DNA of 64,000 bases. It comes from Spirilliplanes yamanashiensis. GTDB lineage: Bacteria > Actinomycetota > Actinomycetes > Mycobacteriales > Micromonosporaceae. The number at the start of each line of letters is the position of its first letter. Position 1 is the stretch's first letter. Positions 50,019 to 59,430 of the stretch are shown one piece after another. The position numbers were made by a program, and so were the translations under genes. The notes beneath the pieces are model-generated. The model saw nothing but the letters and a program-made list of their open reading frames with translations, was not told where the DNA came from and did no database searches. The stretch lies in the NCBI RefSeq assembly GCF_016863475.1, contig NZ_BOOY01000039.1:1-64000 (forward strand), read 5' to 3'.

Positions 50019-51854
50019 CTACTGCCAGGGGCTGTCGGGCCAGTGCTGCGAGCTCCACGTCCGCGCGCTCCAGGTCCGCGCCGACCAGGTACGGGCCGTC
50101 CACCCCGTGCCGTCCCACTCCGCGTTGCTCCAGGTGCGGGCGGTCCACAGCTGCCCGGACCAGGTGCGCGCCGTCCACGGCACCGAGACCCACGTCCTGG
50201 CGCCCGTCGCGGCGCTGTCGAACGTCGAACCGGTCCACACGTTGCCGTTCCAGCTGCCGCCCTTCCACGCCCTGCCGTCCCGGGCGAGCGGCGCCCAGGT
50301 CGCGCCGACCCACGGTGCGCCGAAGATGTCCCGCTCGCCGGCGAGCACCTCGCCGGTGTCCGAGTCGGCGACGTGCGCCGAGCCGCGGGAGCCCTCGAGC
50401 GTGCCCAGGCCGGTCGCCGCGATGCCCTTCTGCGTGGAGTAGTACGGCGTGGAGGCCTTCATCGCCGACGCGATGTCGAGTTGGCCCGCGCCGGCGGAGA
50501 TCGGGTCGGCGCCCGTGAGCGGGTCGGCGGTGTCCATCAGCAGCTTCTTGACCTGGTTCGGGGTCAGCGAGGGCCGCTGTTCCAGCAGCAGGGCGACCGA
50601 TCCGGAGACGACCGCGGCGGCCTGGGAGGTGCCGCTGCCGCGCAGGAAGCGCTCCTTGCCCGCCTTGTCCTTCATGCGCGCCCCGGGGAAGTTCGCGTCG
50701 ACGTACGAGCCGGGGGCCCGCAGCGAGACCACGGACCGGCCCGCGGCGAGCAGGTCGGCGTGCCGCGTGGCGTTGCCGCGGGTGCTGAAGGTCGCCACTG
50801 TGTCGTCGGAGCGGCTCATCGTCCCGTTCGGGTCGGCGGCCCCGACCGTGATGACGAACGGGTTCGCGGCGGGCATCGTGACCCGGTCCGCGGCCGCGCC
50901 GTCGTTGCCGACGGCCACCACGACGACGATGCCCTTGCGCCACGCCGCCTCGACGGCGTACGACAGCGGGTCGAGCCGGGCGTCCTGCACCGAGTCGGTG
51001 CCGAACGACAGGTTCAGCACCCGGATGTTCAGGCCGGTGTCGTTGCGGTGCTGCACGACCCAGTCGATCGCGGCGATCACCTGGGACACGTCGGTCGCGC
51101 CGTCGGCGGCCGCCACCTTCAGGCTGATCACGCGTGCACCGGGGGCGATCCCGTCGAAACGCGCCTCACCGGACGGGGTGGCCGCGTCGCTGCCGGCGAT
51201 GATGCCGGCCATGTGGGTGCCGTGCCCGAAGGTGTCCATCTGCCGCAGGTTGGGCGCCTGCGACTCGAAGGACAAATCCGGGCCGTGGACCACCTTCCCG
51301 GCCTTGTCCAGGCCGGGTACCGGGGCCACGCCGGAGTCGATCAGAGCGACGCCGATGCCGCTGCCGGTCGGCTCGGCGTCGTCGCCGCCCCACCAGTTGC
51401 TCGAGCCGCTGTCGCCCCAGGAGCTGCCGGACCGGCTGTCATCGTCGTCCTCCTCATCGGCGGCGGAGTCCTTGATGTCGTCGACGGAGTTCCAGCCGGA
51501 GTCGTTGCGCCAGGAGTCGCCCTTCATCCGCACGGATCCGTCAGGCGTCACCTCGGCCACGCCCGCGCTGGCGCGCAGGGACGGCAGCAGGCCCCCGGGC
51601 ACGCTGGCGGCGAATCCGGAGATGAGCGGCAGCGGGCTTCGGACGGTCCCGCCGCCGTCGCGGACGAGGTCCTGCGCCGCACGTGACTCGACTGGCCCCT
51701 CGGTGCGGATGACGACGTCCACCGTTGTTTCCGAGCCCGGGTCCGCAGAGGCCGGTGTCCCGGCGGCGGTGAGACCGACGGCCACGGCCAGCCCCGTCAT
51801 GCCGGACGCCACGCACCCGAGCCAGCCCGGCGCCACAGTCGGCCTCTTACGCAC
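50019..51854 (-). CDS. Secreted S8 subtilisin-like protease with C-terminal Trp-pentad repeat
   Basis: A 611-residue serine peptidase. Signal peptide about 1-37, a propeptide-like region (44-108), an acidic Asp/Ser linker (about 123-162) and the subtilase domain with Asp173 (VALIDSGV), His211 (GHGTHMAG), Asn317 (VAVGNDG) and Ser410 (GSGTSQAAA). From residue 515 to the end a tryptophan recurs on a 5-residue grid: 530, 535, 540 and every fifth position from 555 to 610, with units like TARTW and SARTW. The tail is not a known catalytic part and may bind a surface or polymer. Single gene; 317 bp divergent gap to the dehydrogenase operon. Confidence 0.93.
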   Translation of the reverse strand: MRKRPTVAPGWLGCVASGMTGLAVAVGLTAAGTPASADPGSETTVDVVIRTEGPVESRAAQDLVRDGGGTVRSPLPLISGFAASVPGGLLPSLRASAGVAEVTPDGSVRMKGDSWRNDSGWNSVDDIKDSAADEEDDDDSRSGSSWGDSGSSNWWGGDDAEPTGSGIGVALIDSGVAPVPGLDKAGKVVHGPDLSFESQAPNLRQMDTFGHGTHMAGIIAGSDAATPSGEARFDGIAPGARVISLKVAAADGATDVSQVIAAIDWVVQHRNDTGLNIRVLNLSFGTDSVQDARLDPLSYAVEAAWRKGIVVVVAVGNDGAAADRVTMPAANPFVITVGAADPNGTMSRSDDTVATFSTRGNATRHADLLAAGRSVVSLRAPGSYVDANFPGARMKDKAGKERFLRGSGTSQAAAVVSGSVALLLEQRPSLTPNQVKKLLMDTADPLTGADPISAGAGQLDIASAMKASTPYYSTQKGIAATGLGTLEGSRGSAHVADSDTGEVLAGERDIFGAPWVGATWAPLARDGRAWKGGSWNGNVWTGSTFDSAATGARTWVSVPWTARTWSGQLWTARTWSNAEWDGTGWTARTWSARTWSARTWSSQHWPDSPWQ

Positions 51855-52171
51855 GTTGTCCTCCTCCGACGCTCACGGCCGGCGGGGAAGGCAACCCCTG
51901 CCGTGACGCAGGGGGAACCATCGTCCGGCGGCGGTCAAACTTGAAGGCTTGACGACAGAAGCCGCGGTACCGGGGTCCGGAGTCGATGCAAGGTCGGGGT
52001 CCGGCGGGGTCAGCGCCGGACTTCACGTCGACCCATCGCGGCTGCCGAATCGGAACGCCCGGGTGGGTGTCGGCACTTCTACCAATACCGGCCGGGGGAG
52101 TTCGCCGCGTGTAATGAAGACCCCGGCCCAAGCCCGGAGCGGTGGGACGCAATCTGCGGCGAGGAGGCACC
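51855..52171. other. Divergent promoter region, subtilase / dehydrogenase operon
   Basis: No gene seen. It contains GAGGAGG directly before the dehydrogenase start and a TTGACC hexamer at about 51935 on the minus strand that could be a -35 for the subtilase. No convincing operator palindrome was found. Confidence 0.4.
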
Positions 52172-53326
52172 ATGAAGGCAGTGGTCTACGACGGGCCGCG
52201 ACAGGTCAGCGTCAAGGACGTACCGGACGCGCAGATCGAGCGGCCGACCGACGTCCTGGTGCGGATCACGTCGGCGAACATCTGCGGCTCGGACCTGCAC
52301 ATGTACGAGGGCCGGACCGACTTCGAGCCCGGTCGCTGGTTCGGGCACGAGAACATGGGCCAGGTGGTCGAGGTCGGCGAAGGAGTCGACAAGGTTCGGG
52401 TGGGCGATTGGGTCGTTCTGCCGTTCAACATCGCCTGCGGGCACTGCAAGAACTGCGAGCGTCAGCTCACGAACTACTGCCTGACCGCCCAGCCGGAGCC
52501 GAACATGGCCGGCGCCGCGTACGGCTTCGCCGACATGGGCCCGTACGGCGGGGGACAGGCGGAGCTGCTGCGCGTGCCCTGGGGGGACTTCAACTGCCTG
52601 CGGCTGGGGGAGGACGCCGAGCAGCGCCAGACCGACTACGTGATGCTCGCTGACATCTTCCCGACCGGCTACCACGCCACGGAGATGGCCGGCGTCCAGC
52701 CGGGCGACCAGACGGTCATCTACGGCGCCGGCCCGGTCGGGCTGATGGCCGCCCTCTCAGCGACCATCCGTGGGGCCGGCAAGGTGATGGTCGTCGACCG
52801 GCATCCCGACCGGCTGAAGTTGGCCGAGTCGATCGGCGCGATCGCCATCGACGACTCGAAGGTCGATCCGGTGCAGGCCGTTCTCGACGAGACGATGGGG
52901 CTGGGCGCGGACAACGGCTGCGAGTGCGTCGGCTACCAGGCGCACGAGCCCGACGGCCAGGAGCGGGCCAACCTGACGATGAACCGGCTGGTCGCCTCGG
53001 TGCGCTTCACCGGGAAGATCGGCTGTGTCGGCGTCTTCGTGCCCCAGGACCCCGGGGCCGGCGACGAGCTGGCGAAGCAGGGCAAGCTCGCCTTCGACTA
53101 CGGCATGTTCTGGTTCAAGGGTCAGCACATCGGCAGCGGCCAGGCCCCGGTCAAGAAATACAACCGGCAGCTGCGCGACCTGATCGCCGGCGGCAAGGCC
53201 GAGCCGTCCTTCATCGTGAGCCACGAGCTGCCCCTCGACCGGGCGCCGGAGGCCTACGAGCACTTCGACAACCGCGACGACGGCTGGACCAAGGTCGTCC
53301 TCCACCCGGCGATGGCCGGGGCGTGA
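52172..53326 (+). CDS. Zinc-dependent dehydrogenase, glutathione-independent formaldehyde dehydrogenase-like
   Basis: A 384-residue medium-chain dehydrogenase. The catalytic-zinc ligands are Cys38 (CGSDLH) with His59-Glu60 (GHENMG), the structural zinc is bound by Cys89, 92, 95 and 103, and the cofactor site is VIYGAGPVGLMAA. The DMGPYGGGQAELLRVPW segment and overall layout match dismutating, glutathione-independent formaldehyde dehydrogenases. GAGGAGG precedes ATG 52172. First gene of a tight operon; the next gene begins 1 nt after its stop. Confidence 0.92.
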   Translation: MKAVVYDGPRQVSVKDVPDAQIERPTDVLVRITSANICGSDLHMYEGRTDFEPGRWFGHENMGQVVEVGEGVDKVRVGDWVVLPFNIACGHCKNCERQLTNYCLTAQPEPNMAGAAYGFADMGPYGGGQAELLRVPWGDFNCLRLGEDAEQRQTDYVMLADIFPTGYHATEMAGVQPGDQTVIYGAGPVGLMAALSATIRGAGKVMVVDRHPDRLKLAESIGAIAIDDSKVDPVQAVLDETMGLGADNGCECVGYQAHEPDGQERANLTMNRLVASVRFTGKIGCVGVFVPQDPGAGDELAKQGKLAFDYGMFWFKGQHIGSGQAPVKKYNRQLRDLIAGGKAEPSFIVSHELPLDRAPEAYEHFDNRDDGWTKVVLHPAMAGA

Positions 53327-53327
53327 C

Positions 53328-53903
53328 ATGGCCACGACGCTGAACGGACGGCGGGTCGCCATCCTGGCGGCCGACGGCGTGGAGCGGGTGGAACTCGAGC
53401 AGCCCCGGCAGGCGCTGGAGGATGCCGGAGCGCGTACGGATCTGGTCTCGATCAGTAGCGGCGAGATTCGGGCGCGCGACCACGACCTGGAAGACGCCGG
53501 CACCTTCGCCGTCGACCGCCTGGTCAGCGCGACATCGGTGGACGAGTACGACGCCCTGTTGCTGCCCGGGGGGACCGTGAACCCCGACAAGCTGCGGATG
53601 GAGCCGGCCGCGGTGGCCTTCGTCCGGAACTTCGTCCGGTCCGGCAAGCCGGTCGCCTCGATCTGCCACGGTCCGTGGAACTTCGTCGAGGCCGACGTCG
53701 CGCGTGGCCGCCGGCTGACCTCGTGGCCGAGCGTGCGCACCGACCTGCGCAACGCCGGGGCGGAGGTGGTCGACGAGGAGGTCGTCACCGACGGCAACAT
53801 CACGACGAGCCGGTCGCCCGACGACCTGCCGGCCTTCTGCGAGCGCATCGTGCAGGAGTTCGCCAAGGCCCCGCAGTCCGCCGGCGCGGGAGGTCGGGCG
53901 TGA
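53328..53903 (+). CDS. DJ-1/PfpI family protein
   Basis: A 191-residue class I glutamine-amidotransferase-fold protein. The nucleophile elbow is SICHGPW with Cys113-His114, preceded by Glu19-type GVERVEL and DALLLPGG. Relatives include the YhbO/PfpI stress proteins, proposed to repair or remove glyoxal-type damage or act as small-molecule hydratases. In the operon it sits between two alcohol dehydrogenases, so aldehyde detoxification is a reasonable inference. Confidence 0.92.
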   Translation: MATTLNGRRVAILAADGVERVELEQPRQALEDAGARTDLVSISSGEIRARDHDLEDAGTFAVDRLVSATSVDEYDALLLPGGTVNPDKLRMEPAAVAFVRNFVRSGKPVASICHGPWNFVEADVARGRRLTSWPSVRTDLRNAGAEVVDEEVVTDGNITTSRSPDDLPAFCERIVQEFAKAPQSAGAGGRA

Positions 53904-54388
53904 CGTCGTTCGTCGGGACCGTGGCGTCCCTCGCCGCCCGTGCCGGCGGGAGCGCCGTCCGTCAGGTGCGGTCGGTCGTCGACCCGTCCGCTGCCCGGCC
54001 GGCCGGTGCGAGTCAGCCGGCGTCCGGGTGGCTCGTGGTCACCGTGCTTCGCGAGCAGTCCGACATCGACACGGCCCGGCTGCCCGCGCCCCTGGCCGAC
54101 TTCGGCGGCCGGATCGAGGTCCGCGTCCGCCCGGCCGCCGACGGCAAGGGCACCGAGCTGGCGGTACGGCTGCGCGACCGGCGCTCGTCGGGAGGCGTCC
54201 TCAGCCGGCTCGGCGGCAGGGACCCGCAGGCCGAGCTGCGATCCGCGCTGCGCCGGGCCAAGCAGCTCATCGAGGTCGGTGAGGTGCTGGCCGTCGACCC
54301 CGCACCGCACGGCAAGCGGACGGCGACCCCTGGCGGCATGCTGCTGGAGGCGTGGACCAAGGTGGCGCCCAAGGCAGGTGTGCGGTGA
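53900..54388 (+). CDS. SRPBCC-like C-terminal region protein, unknown
   Basis: A 162-residue protein with an Ala/Arg-rich start (1-45) and a single alpha/beta region (about 48-150). The end (LRRAKQLIEVGEVLAVDPAPHGKR) resembles the end of the SRPBCC protein at 58.9 kb ([24 protein letters not shown]), and the middle LADFGGRIEVRVRPAADGKGTELAVRL fits the last strands of that fold. So it may be a shortened SRPBCC relative. Overlaps both neighbours by 4 nt; each SRPBCC-type gene is followed by an ADH, which suggests a functional pairing. Confidence 0.7.
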   Translation: MTSFVGTVASLAARAGGSAVRQVRSVVDPSAARPAGASQPASGWLVVTVLREQSDIDTARLPAPLADFGGRIEVRVRPAADGKGTELAVRLRDRRSSGGVLSRLGGRDPQAELRSALRRAKQLIEVGEVLAVDPAPHGKRTATPGGMLLEAWTKVAPKAGVR

Positions 54389-55560
54389 AGGCGGTCACCT
54401 GGCGCGGGGTCAACGAGATCGGCGTCGAGGACGTCCCCGAGCCCACGATCATCAACGACCACGACATCATCCTGGAGGTGGGGCTGACCGCGACCTGCGG
54501 CTCGGACCTGCACCTGATGGGCGGCTACATCCCTGCCATGCGCGCTGGGGACGTGCTCGGGCACGAGTTCATGGGCACGGTCGCCGAGGTCGGTCGCGGC
54601 GTGACGAAGCACCAGGTGGGCGACCGCGTGGTGGTGGTCTCCTTCACGAGCTGCGGGCAGTGCTGGTACTGCCGGCAGGGACTGTGGTCGCTGTGCGACA
54701 ACGGCAATCCCAACCCGGGGATCACCGAGGCGCTGTGGGGCCAGGCCATCGGCGGCTGTTACGGCTACTCCCACGCCCTGGGCGGCTGGGCGGGCAGCCA
54801 CGCCCGCTACATCCGGGTGCCCTACGCCGACCAGGGGGCCTTCCCCATCCCCGACGGCGTCTCCGACGAGCGGGCGCTGTTCGCCTCGGACGCGGCGCCC
54901 ACCGGCTGGACGGGGGCGCACCAGGCCGAGGTGCGGCCGGGGGACGTCGTCGCGGTATGGGGTGCCGGCGGCGTGGGGCAGATGGCCGCCCGCGCGGCCA
55001 TGCTCATGGGCGCCGAGCGCGTCGTCGTCATCGACCGGTACGACAACCGGCTCGCACAGGTCCGCACGCACATCGGGGCGGAGACCCTCGACTACGAGAA
55101 GGTCGACGTCCCCGCCGAGCTGCGCGAGTTGACAGGCGGCCGGGGTCCGGACGTCTGCATCGAGGCGGTGGGCATGGAGGCGCACAGTCCAGGCCCGCTG
55201 TACCTCTACGACCAGGTGAAGCAGCAGATGCGGCTGCAGACCGACCGGCCGACGGCGGTGCGCGAGGCGATCTACGCCTGCCGTAAGGGCGGGACGGTGT
55301 TCACCCTCGGCGTCTTCGCCGGCGTCGTGGACAAGTTCCCCCTCGGCGCGGTGATGAACAAGGCGCTCACTCTGCGCGGCGCCCAGCAGCACGGGCACCG
55401 CTACATCCCGGAGATCCTCGACCGGATGAGCCGGGACGAGGTGAAGACCGAGCACCTCGCGACTCACGTGATGTCGCTCAACGACGGGCCGAAGGGCTAC
55501 CGGATGTTCAAGAACAAGGAGGACGGATGCGTCCGTGCCGTGTTCCGTCCGGGTGCGTGA
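54385..55560 (+). CDS. Zinc-dependent alcohol dehydrogenase (paralogue 2)
   Basis: A 391-residue medium-chain dehydrogenase. Catalytic zinc site Cys38/His60/Glu61 (CGSDLH, GHEFMG), structural zinc Cys90, 93, 96 and 104, and cofactor loop VWGAGGVGQMAA. Close to the third paralogue at 59.4 kb in length and motifs (GGRGPD.CI.AVGMEA, YDQVKQ, KFPLGA.MNK) and more distant from the first. Substrate unknown, probably an alcohol or aldehyde. GTG start overlaps the SRPBCC-like gene stop. Confidence 0.9.
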   Translation: MKAVTWRGVNEIGVEDVPEPTIINDHDIILEVGLTATCGSDLHLMGGYIPAMRAGDVLGHEFMGTVAEVGRGVTKHQVGDRVVVVSFTSCGQCWYCRQGLWSLCDNGNPNPGITEALWGQAIGGCYGYSHALGGWAGSHARYIRVPYADQGAFPIPDGVSDERALFASDAAPTGWTGAHQAEVRPGDVVAVWGAGGVGQMAARAAMLMGAERVVVIDRYDNRLAQVRTHIGAETLDYEKVDVPAELRELTGGRGPDVCIEAVGMEAHSPGPLYLYDQVKQQMRLQTDRPTAVREAIYACRKGGTVFTLGVFAGVVDKFPLGAVMNKALTLRGAQQHGHRYIPEILDRMSRDEVKTEHLATHVMSLNDGPKGYRMFKNKEDGCVRAVFRPGA

Positions 55561-55657
55561 GGAGTCACCGAGCGGACCGTGCGCGGCCCCCGCGCCGAGG
55601 CCGACGGCGGGTCGGCGCCGGCGCCGAGCCCTCGCGGCCGCGGTGCGGGGGTCCGTG

Positions 55658-56323
55658 GTGAGCACCGGAACAGCGGTGGAGGCGGGGCCGCGGACCACGA
55701 TTCTGTCGTGGCGCCGCATGCTGATTTGTCTCGCTGGCGGCCTGGTCGCCGCCGCACTGGCGACGGTCGCCGGCACTCCCGAGATCGCGGTCCTCCTCGG
55801 CTGGGCCGTCGCCGCCGGCGGTCTGTTGCTGTGGGTGTGGCGGATCAGCTGGCCGCGCGACCACGACGGGACGAAGCGGCTGGCCGAGGAGGAGGGACGG
55901 ACCCGCGTCACGGACACCGCCGTGCTGGGCGCGGCGGTGGCCAGCCTCGCGGCCGTCGTCGAGGGCATCCTCCGGGCCGGCGCTCAGGACGCCGTCGGCG
56001 TCGCCACCGTGGTGCTCGGCGTCCTGGTGGTCATCCTGTCGTGGGCGCTGGTCAACACGGTTTTCGCCCTCAAGTATGCGCGCCTGTACTACTCGGGCGG
56101 CGACGGCGGCATCGATTTCGGCCAGCGGGAACCACCTGCCTACAGCGACTTCGCCTATGTCGCGTTCACCGTGGGCATGAGCTTCGCGGTACCCGACACC
56201 CAGCTCGCGGACACGTCGATCCGTAAGGTAGCCCTCGGGCACGCTCTGCTGTCCTACCTGTTCGGCACCGTCGTCATCGCCGTGGCGGTGAACCTGGTGA
56301 CCAACCTGGGGCAGTCGTCGTGA
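55658..56323 (+). CDS. DUF1345 membrane protein
   Basis: A 221-residue protein with about five membrane helices (LICLAGGLVAAALATVAG; IAVLLGWAVAAGGLLLWVW; VATVVLGVLVVILSWALVN; LGHALLSYLFGTVVIAVAVNLV). The conserved DFAYVAFTVGMSFAVPDT loop resembles part of ion-channel-like DUF1345 proteins. Function unknown. GTG 55658 chosen as the last start before the hydrophobic part; the true N-terminus may be longer. About 100 nt after the ADH gene, so possibly in the same transcript. Confidence 0.85.
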   Translation: MSTGTAVEAGPRTTILSWRRMLICLAGGLVAAALATVAGTPEIAVLLGWAVAAGGLLLWVWRISWPRDHDGTKRLAEEEGRTRVTDTAVLGAAVASLAAVVEGILRAGAQDAVGVATVVLGVLVVILSWALVNTVFALKYARLYYSGGDGGIDFGQREPPAYSDFAYVAFTVGMSFAVPDTQLADTSIRKVALGHALLSYLFGTVVIAVAVNLVTNLGQSS

Positions 56324-56431
56324 TGGAGCGCCGCCGCCCTGCCGGCGCCGTGAGCCGGGCGGTACCCTCGACAGGACGCTGTCGCATCCGATCAACCGTC
56401 GCCGTGGCGGGCGGGAGGTGGAGGCCTACAG

Positions 56432-57460
56432 ATGGCTGAACTCCCGCTCGGTGGCTTCGAGGTGGTGTCGGAGCTCGGTCAGATCGCCGCCTCCGGGCAA
56501 GGCACGGTCGCGCAGCGGGCCGAGGCGGTGTTGGAGGCGCTGCACCGGCTGGTCCCGTTCCAGGCCGCTGTGATCCACCTGCTTGATCCGGACCGTCGTG
56601 CGGCGACGCCGGTGGTGAGCCGGGGCTATGGTGCGGCGGTGTCGGAGTTCATGGCCAGCCCGGCCAACTCCGAGGAGATCGAGCTGTTCGGACTCGCCCG
56701 GGATCGCGCTGCCCTGCGTCTGCGCGACCTGCCCGTGCCGGCCGAACGTGTTCGGGTCTGGGCGGAGTATCTGTGGCCGGCCGGGTTCCGGGAGGGCCTG
56801 GCGGTCGGCCTCTTCACTGCCGACGGCCGCCATCTGGGGGTCCTTGGCCTGAACACCGACACCGACCGGCATCCGACCGAGGCCGCCCGCGACCTAATCG
56901 GCGCGCTGGCCCCCACGATCGCGAAGGCGGTCGATCCCACGCGGTCGATCGCCGAGATGGCGCGGATCGTCAGTCCCGCCCGGGCCGGGATTCTGCTGAC
57001 CCGGGCCGGAAACGCGCTGCCGCTGTCCGGCCTGCCGGGCCACCCGCTGCTCGACGTCGGCTCGACCGTCCTGGCCGTGGTGGCCCGGCAACTGCTGGGC
57101 AGCGGCGGCTACGGATCCTTCCTGTGCCCGGACGGCGCGCCCGACGCCGTCCGCAGCCACGTCCGGATCACCCTGCTCGCCTGCCCTCCTGATGCGCCGC
57201 AGTACATGGTTGCGGTGGTACTGCTGTCCCCTCCCGGCGACCTGCTCGGCCTGACGGACCGCGAACTGGAGATCCTCGGCCTGCTCGTCGAGGGCTGGCC
57301 GAACCGCCGGATCGCCGCCGCCCTGTACATCGCCCAGCGCACCGTCGCCGCCCACATCGAGCACATCCTCCCCAAACTCGGCGCACCGACCCGGACCCTG
57401 GCCGCCGTCCGCGCGCTTCGCCTCGGCCTGTACGTCCCATTGCCGCTCGCCGTCATCTGA
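56432..57460 (+). CDS. GAF-like / LuxR-type regulator A
   Basis: A 342-residue regulator. The N-terminal half (about 15-170) resembles a GAF domain (AVIHLLDPDRRAATPVVSRGYG; GFREGLAVGLFTADGRHLGVLGLNTD) and the end is a LuxR helix-turn-helix (about 277-330: LTDRELEILGLLVEGWPNRRIAAALYIAQRTVAAHIEHIL). Signal unknown. It is paralogous to regulator B on the opposite strand; the two converge with a relic of a third between them. GGGAGG lies upstream of ATG 56432. Confidence 0.9.
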   Translation: MAELPLGGFEVVSELGQIAASGQGTVAQRAEAVLEALHRLVPFQAAVIHLLDPDRRAATPVVSRGYGAAVSEFMASPANSEEIELFGLARDRAALRLRDLPVPAERVRVWAEYLWPAGFREGLAVGLFTADGRHLGVLGLNTDTDRHPTEAARDLIGALAPTIAKAVDPTRSIAEMARIVSPARAGILLTRAGNALPLSGLPGHPLLDVGSTVLAVVARQLLGSGGYGSFLCPDGAPDAVRSHVRITLLACPPDAPQYMVAVVLLSPPGDLLGLTDRELEILGLLVEGWPNRRIAAALYIAQRTVAAHIEHILPKLGAPTRTLAAVRALRLGLYVPLPLAVI

Positions 57461-57557
57461 GGAATGCGGTCAGCTGGGTCGGGACGTAGAGCCCCTCGCG
57501 GGCGGCGCGCGAGCTGGCCGTGGTCCGGTCCGGAACGGCGAGCTTGATCCGGGCCAT
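57453..57557 (-). pseudogene. C-terminal relic of a third LuxR regulator
   Basis: A 34-codon frame from ATG 57557 (ARIKLAVPDRTT, then AAREGLYVPTQLTAFLR) aligns with the last helix of regulators A (PKLGAPTRTLAA, LRLGLYVPLPL) and B (VKLRAPTRTAAA, ARHGLYVPYRL). Only this tail is left, in the same orientation as B and just downstream of it. It looks like the end of a duplicated gene after deletion. Confidence 0.65.
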
Positions 57558-57566
57558 CGACGTAGA

Positions 57567-58610
57567 TCAGGCCTCCGTCCCGGTAGGCACGTCGATGAGC
57601 CGGTACGGGACGTACAGACCATGCCGCGCCGCCATTACTGCGGCGGCGGTCCGGGTCGGCGCGCGCAGCTTCACCCGGATGTGTTCGAGGTGGGCCGCGG
57701 CGGTCCGCGCGGTGATGGACAGCCGGTCGGCGATGCCCTGATTGGCGTGTCCTTCGATCACCAGCCCGAGAACGACCAGCTCGCGGTGCGTCAGGGCGCA
57801 GAGGTCCCCGGCGGGCGAGATCAGGACGAGCGCCACCAGGTCGTCCGGTGTGCCCGGCGGACAGGCGAGGCCGGTGACCCGGACGTAGCGCACCTGGCCG
57901 TCGTCCCCCCGGGCCGGGCAGAGGAACGCCGTGTGCCGGACCCGGTCGGTCAGACCGTCGACCGCTGCGGGCACGACGCCGGGGTGTCTGGTGAGCAGGG
58001 CATCGGTCGCCATCCCAGGCAGTGGGCCGACGCTGCCTCGGCGGTCGACGACGACGGCGGCGGTGGCGCCGTAGACCAGCCGCGTCAACCCGGCCAACGA
58101 GTTCATCGGATCCAGGACGGCGGTGATCGTGTGCGCGATCGCGCCGATCGCGTCCCGCGCCTCAGTGGTCGGCTGGCTGGCCCTGTCCGTGTGCAACGCG
58201 AGCGCCCCGAGGTGGCGGCCGTCCTGGGTGACGAGTGGGACGGCGAGGCCTTCGCGGAAGCCGGCCGGCCACCAGTGTTCGGACCAGCACGGCAGCTCGG
58301 CCGAGTGCGGCGGCGCATCCTGCAGGCGCATGGGCCAGCGTCGCTCCAGCATGCCGACCTTCTTGCTCAGCTCGGTCAGCTCCTCCGATTCCATGTACGC
58401 GCGGCTGTCCCGATCGTGGCCGGCGGAGGTGACCGTGGTGTAGCGCCGCTGATCCGCGTCGAGCGTGCCGATCCACCCTGCTGCGAACGGAACGACCCGT
58501 TCCATGGAAGCCCACATGGATGCCAGGCCCGCTCCCGGGCCGCCGCGGGCACGCGTCAGGCGGTTGATCTCTGCCGCCAACTCCAGCGTCACCGTCAGCA
58601 ACTCGGTCAC
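57567..58610 (-). CDS. GAF-like / LuxR-type regulator B
   Basis: A 347-residue paralogue of regulator A: GAF-like domain (about 35-170: GWIGTLDADQRRYTTVTSAG; GFREGLAVPLVTQDGRHLGALALHTD) and LuxR HTH (about 275-335: LTHRELVVLGLVIEGHANQGIADRLSITARTAAAHLEHI). GGGGAGG precedes the GTG at 58610. It is divergent from the SRPBCC-ADH operon (277 bp apart) and may control it. Confidence 0.9.
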   Translation of the reverse strand: MTELLTVTLELAAEINRLTRARGGPGAGLASMWASMERVVPFAAGWIGTLDADQRRYTTVTSAGHDRDSRAYMESEELTELSKKVGMLERRWPMRLQDAPPHSAELPCWSEHWWPAGFREGLAVPLVTQDGRHLGALALHTDRASQPTTEARDAIGAIAHTITAVLDPMNSLAGLTRLVYGATAAVVVDRRGSVGPLPGMATDALLTRHPGVVPAAVDGLTDRVRHTAFLCPARGDDGQVRYVRVTGLACPPGTPDDLVALVLISPAGDLCALTHRELVVLGLVIEGHANQGIADRLSITARTAAAHLEHIRVKLRAPTRTAAAVMAARHGLYVPYRLIDVPTGTEA

Positions 58611-58887
58611 GGCCCGACCTCCCCACGACCCGGACGGGTGGTGTCGCTGCCGCGTACCCCCCGAGCCGGTGGCAAACGTCGCCGCCGCGAGCGGATGGGT
58701 AGTTCTGCCAATCGACATCCACCGGAGTGACTGTTGCGATTTAGGAGAGGGGAGCCCGCTCGTTCCGAGCCGTCTCCATCGGCTGGACGGGATTCCTACG
58801 CGGAGGGCGCGCCGTTCGGGGCTCGCCGGCGCCCGGGTGAAGGGATCGGCTCCGTGCCTGGGGCGCGGGGCACACAGAGGAGAGTCC

Positions 58888-59430
58888 ATGGAGCTGACGG
58901 CTACGACAACCATTCGCAAACCGGCGCCGGAGGTCTACGCGTTCTGGCGCCGGCTGGAAAACCTGCCGACGTTCATGGCGCATCTCGAGGAGGTCCGCGC
59001 CACCGGTGACCGGACGAGCCGCTGGGCTGCCCGTGCCCCGTTCGGCACGGACGTCGCGTGGGACGCGGAGATTACCGACGAGACGCCCGGCGAGAAGATC
59101 GCGTGGCGGTCGACCGGCGACGCCGACGTGCCGAACGCCGGCACGGTCTTCTTTGTGCCCGCCCCGGACGGCGTGAGCACCGAGGTGCACGTTCTGCTGA
59201 CCTACGACATCCCGGGCGGCGCGGTCGGCAAGGCGGTCGCCAAGTACTTCGGCGAGGAACCGCACCAGCAGCTCGACGACGACTTGCGCCGGCTCAAGCA
59301 GGTGCTGGAGACGGGGGAGGTGGTTCGGTCAGACGGCGCCCCTTGGGGCAAGCGGGCCCGCCAGGAGTTCCCGCAGCGACCGGCGCAACCGCTGTCGGAC
59401 GCCGAGCTCGCGAAGGGAGCGGACGCATGA
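58888..59430 (+). CDS. SRPBCC-family (polyketide-cyclase-like) protein
   Basis: A 180-residue single-domain protein of the START/Bet v1-like fold. Residues 1-150 show the family layout ([66 protein letters not shown]), followed by a charged helix and tail. These proteins bind hydrophobic ligands; the ligand is unknown. AGAGGAG lies before ATG 58888. It overlaps the ADH gene by 4 nt. Confidence 0.9.
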   Translation: MELTATTTIRKPAPEVYAFWRRLENLPTFMAHLEEVRATGDRTSRWAARAPFGTDVAWDAEITDETPGEKIAWRSTGDADVPNAGTVFFVPAPDGVSTEVHVLLTYDIPGGAVGKAVAKYFGEEPHQQLDDDLRRLKQVLETGEVVRSDGAPWGKRARQEFPQRPAQPLSDAELAKGADA

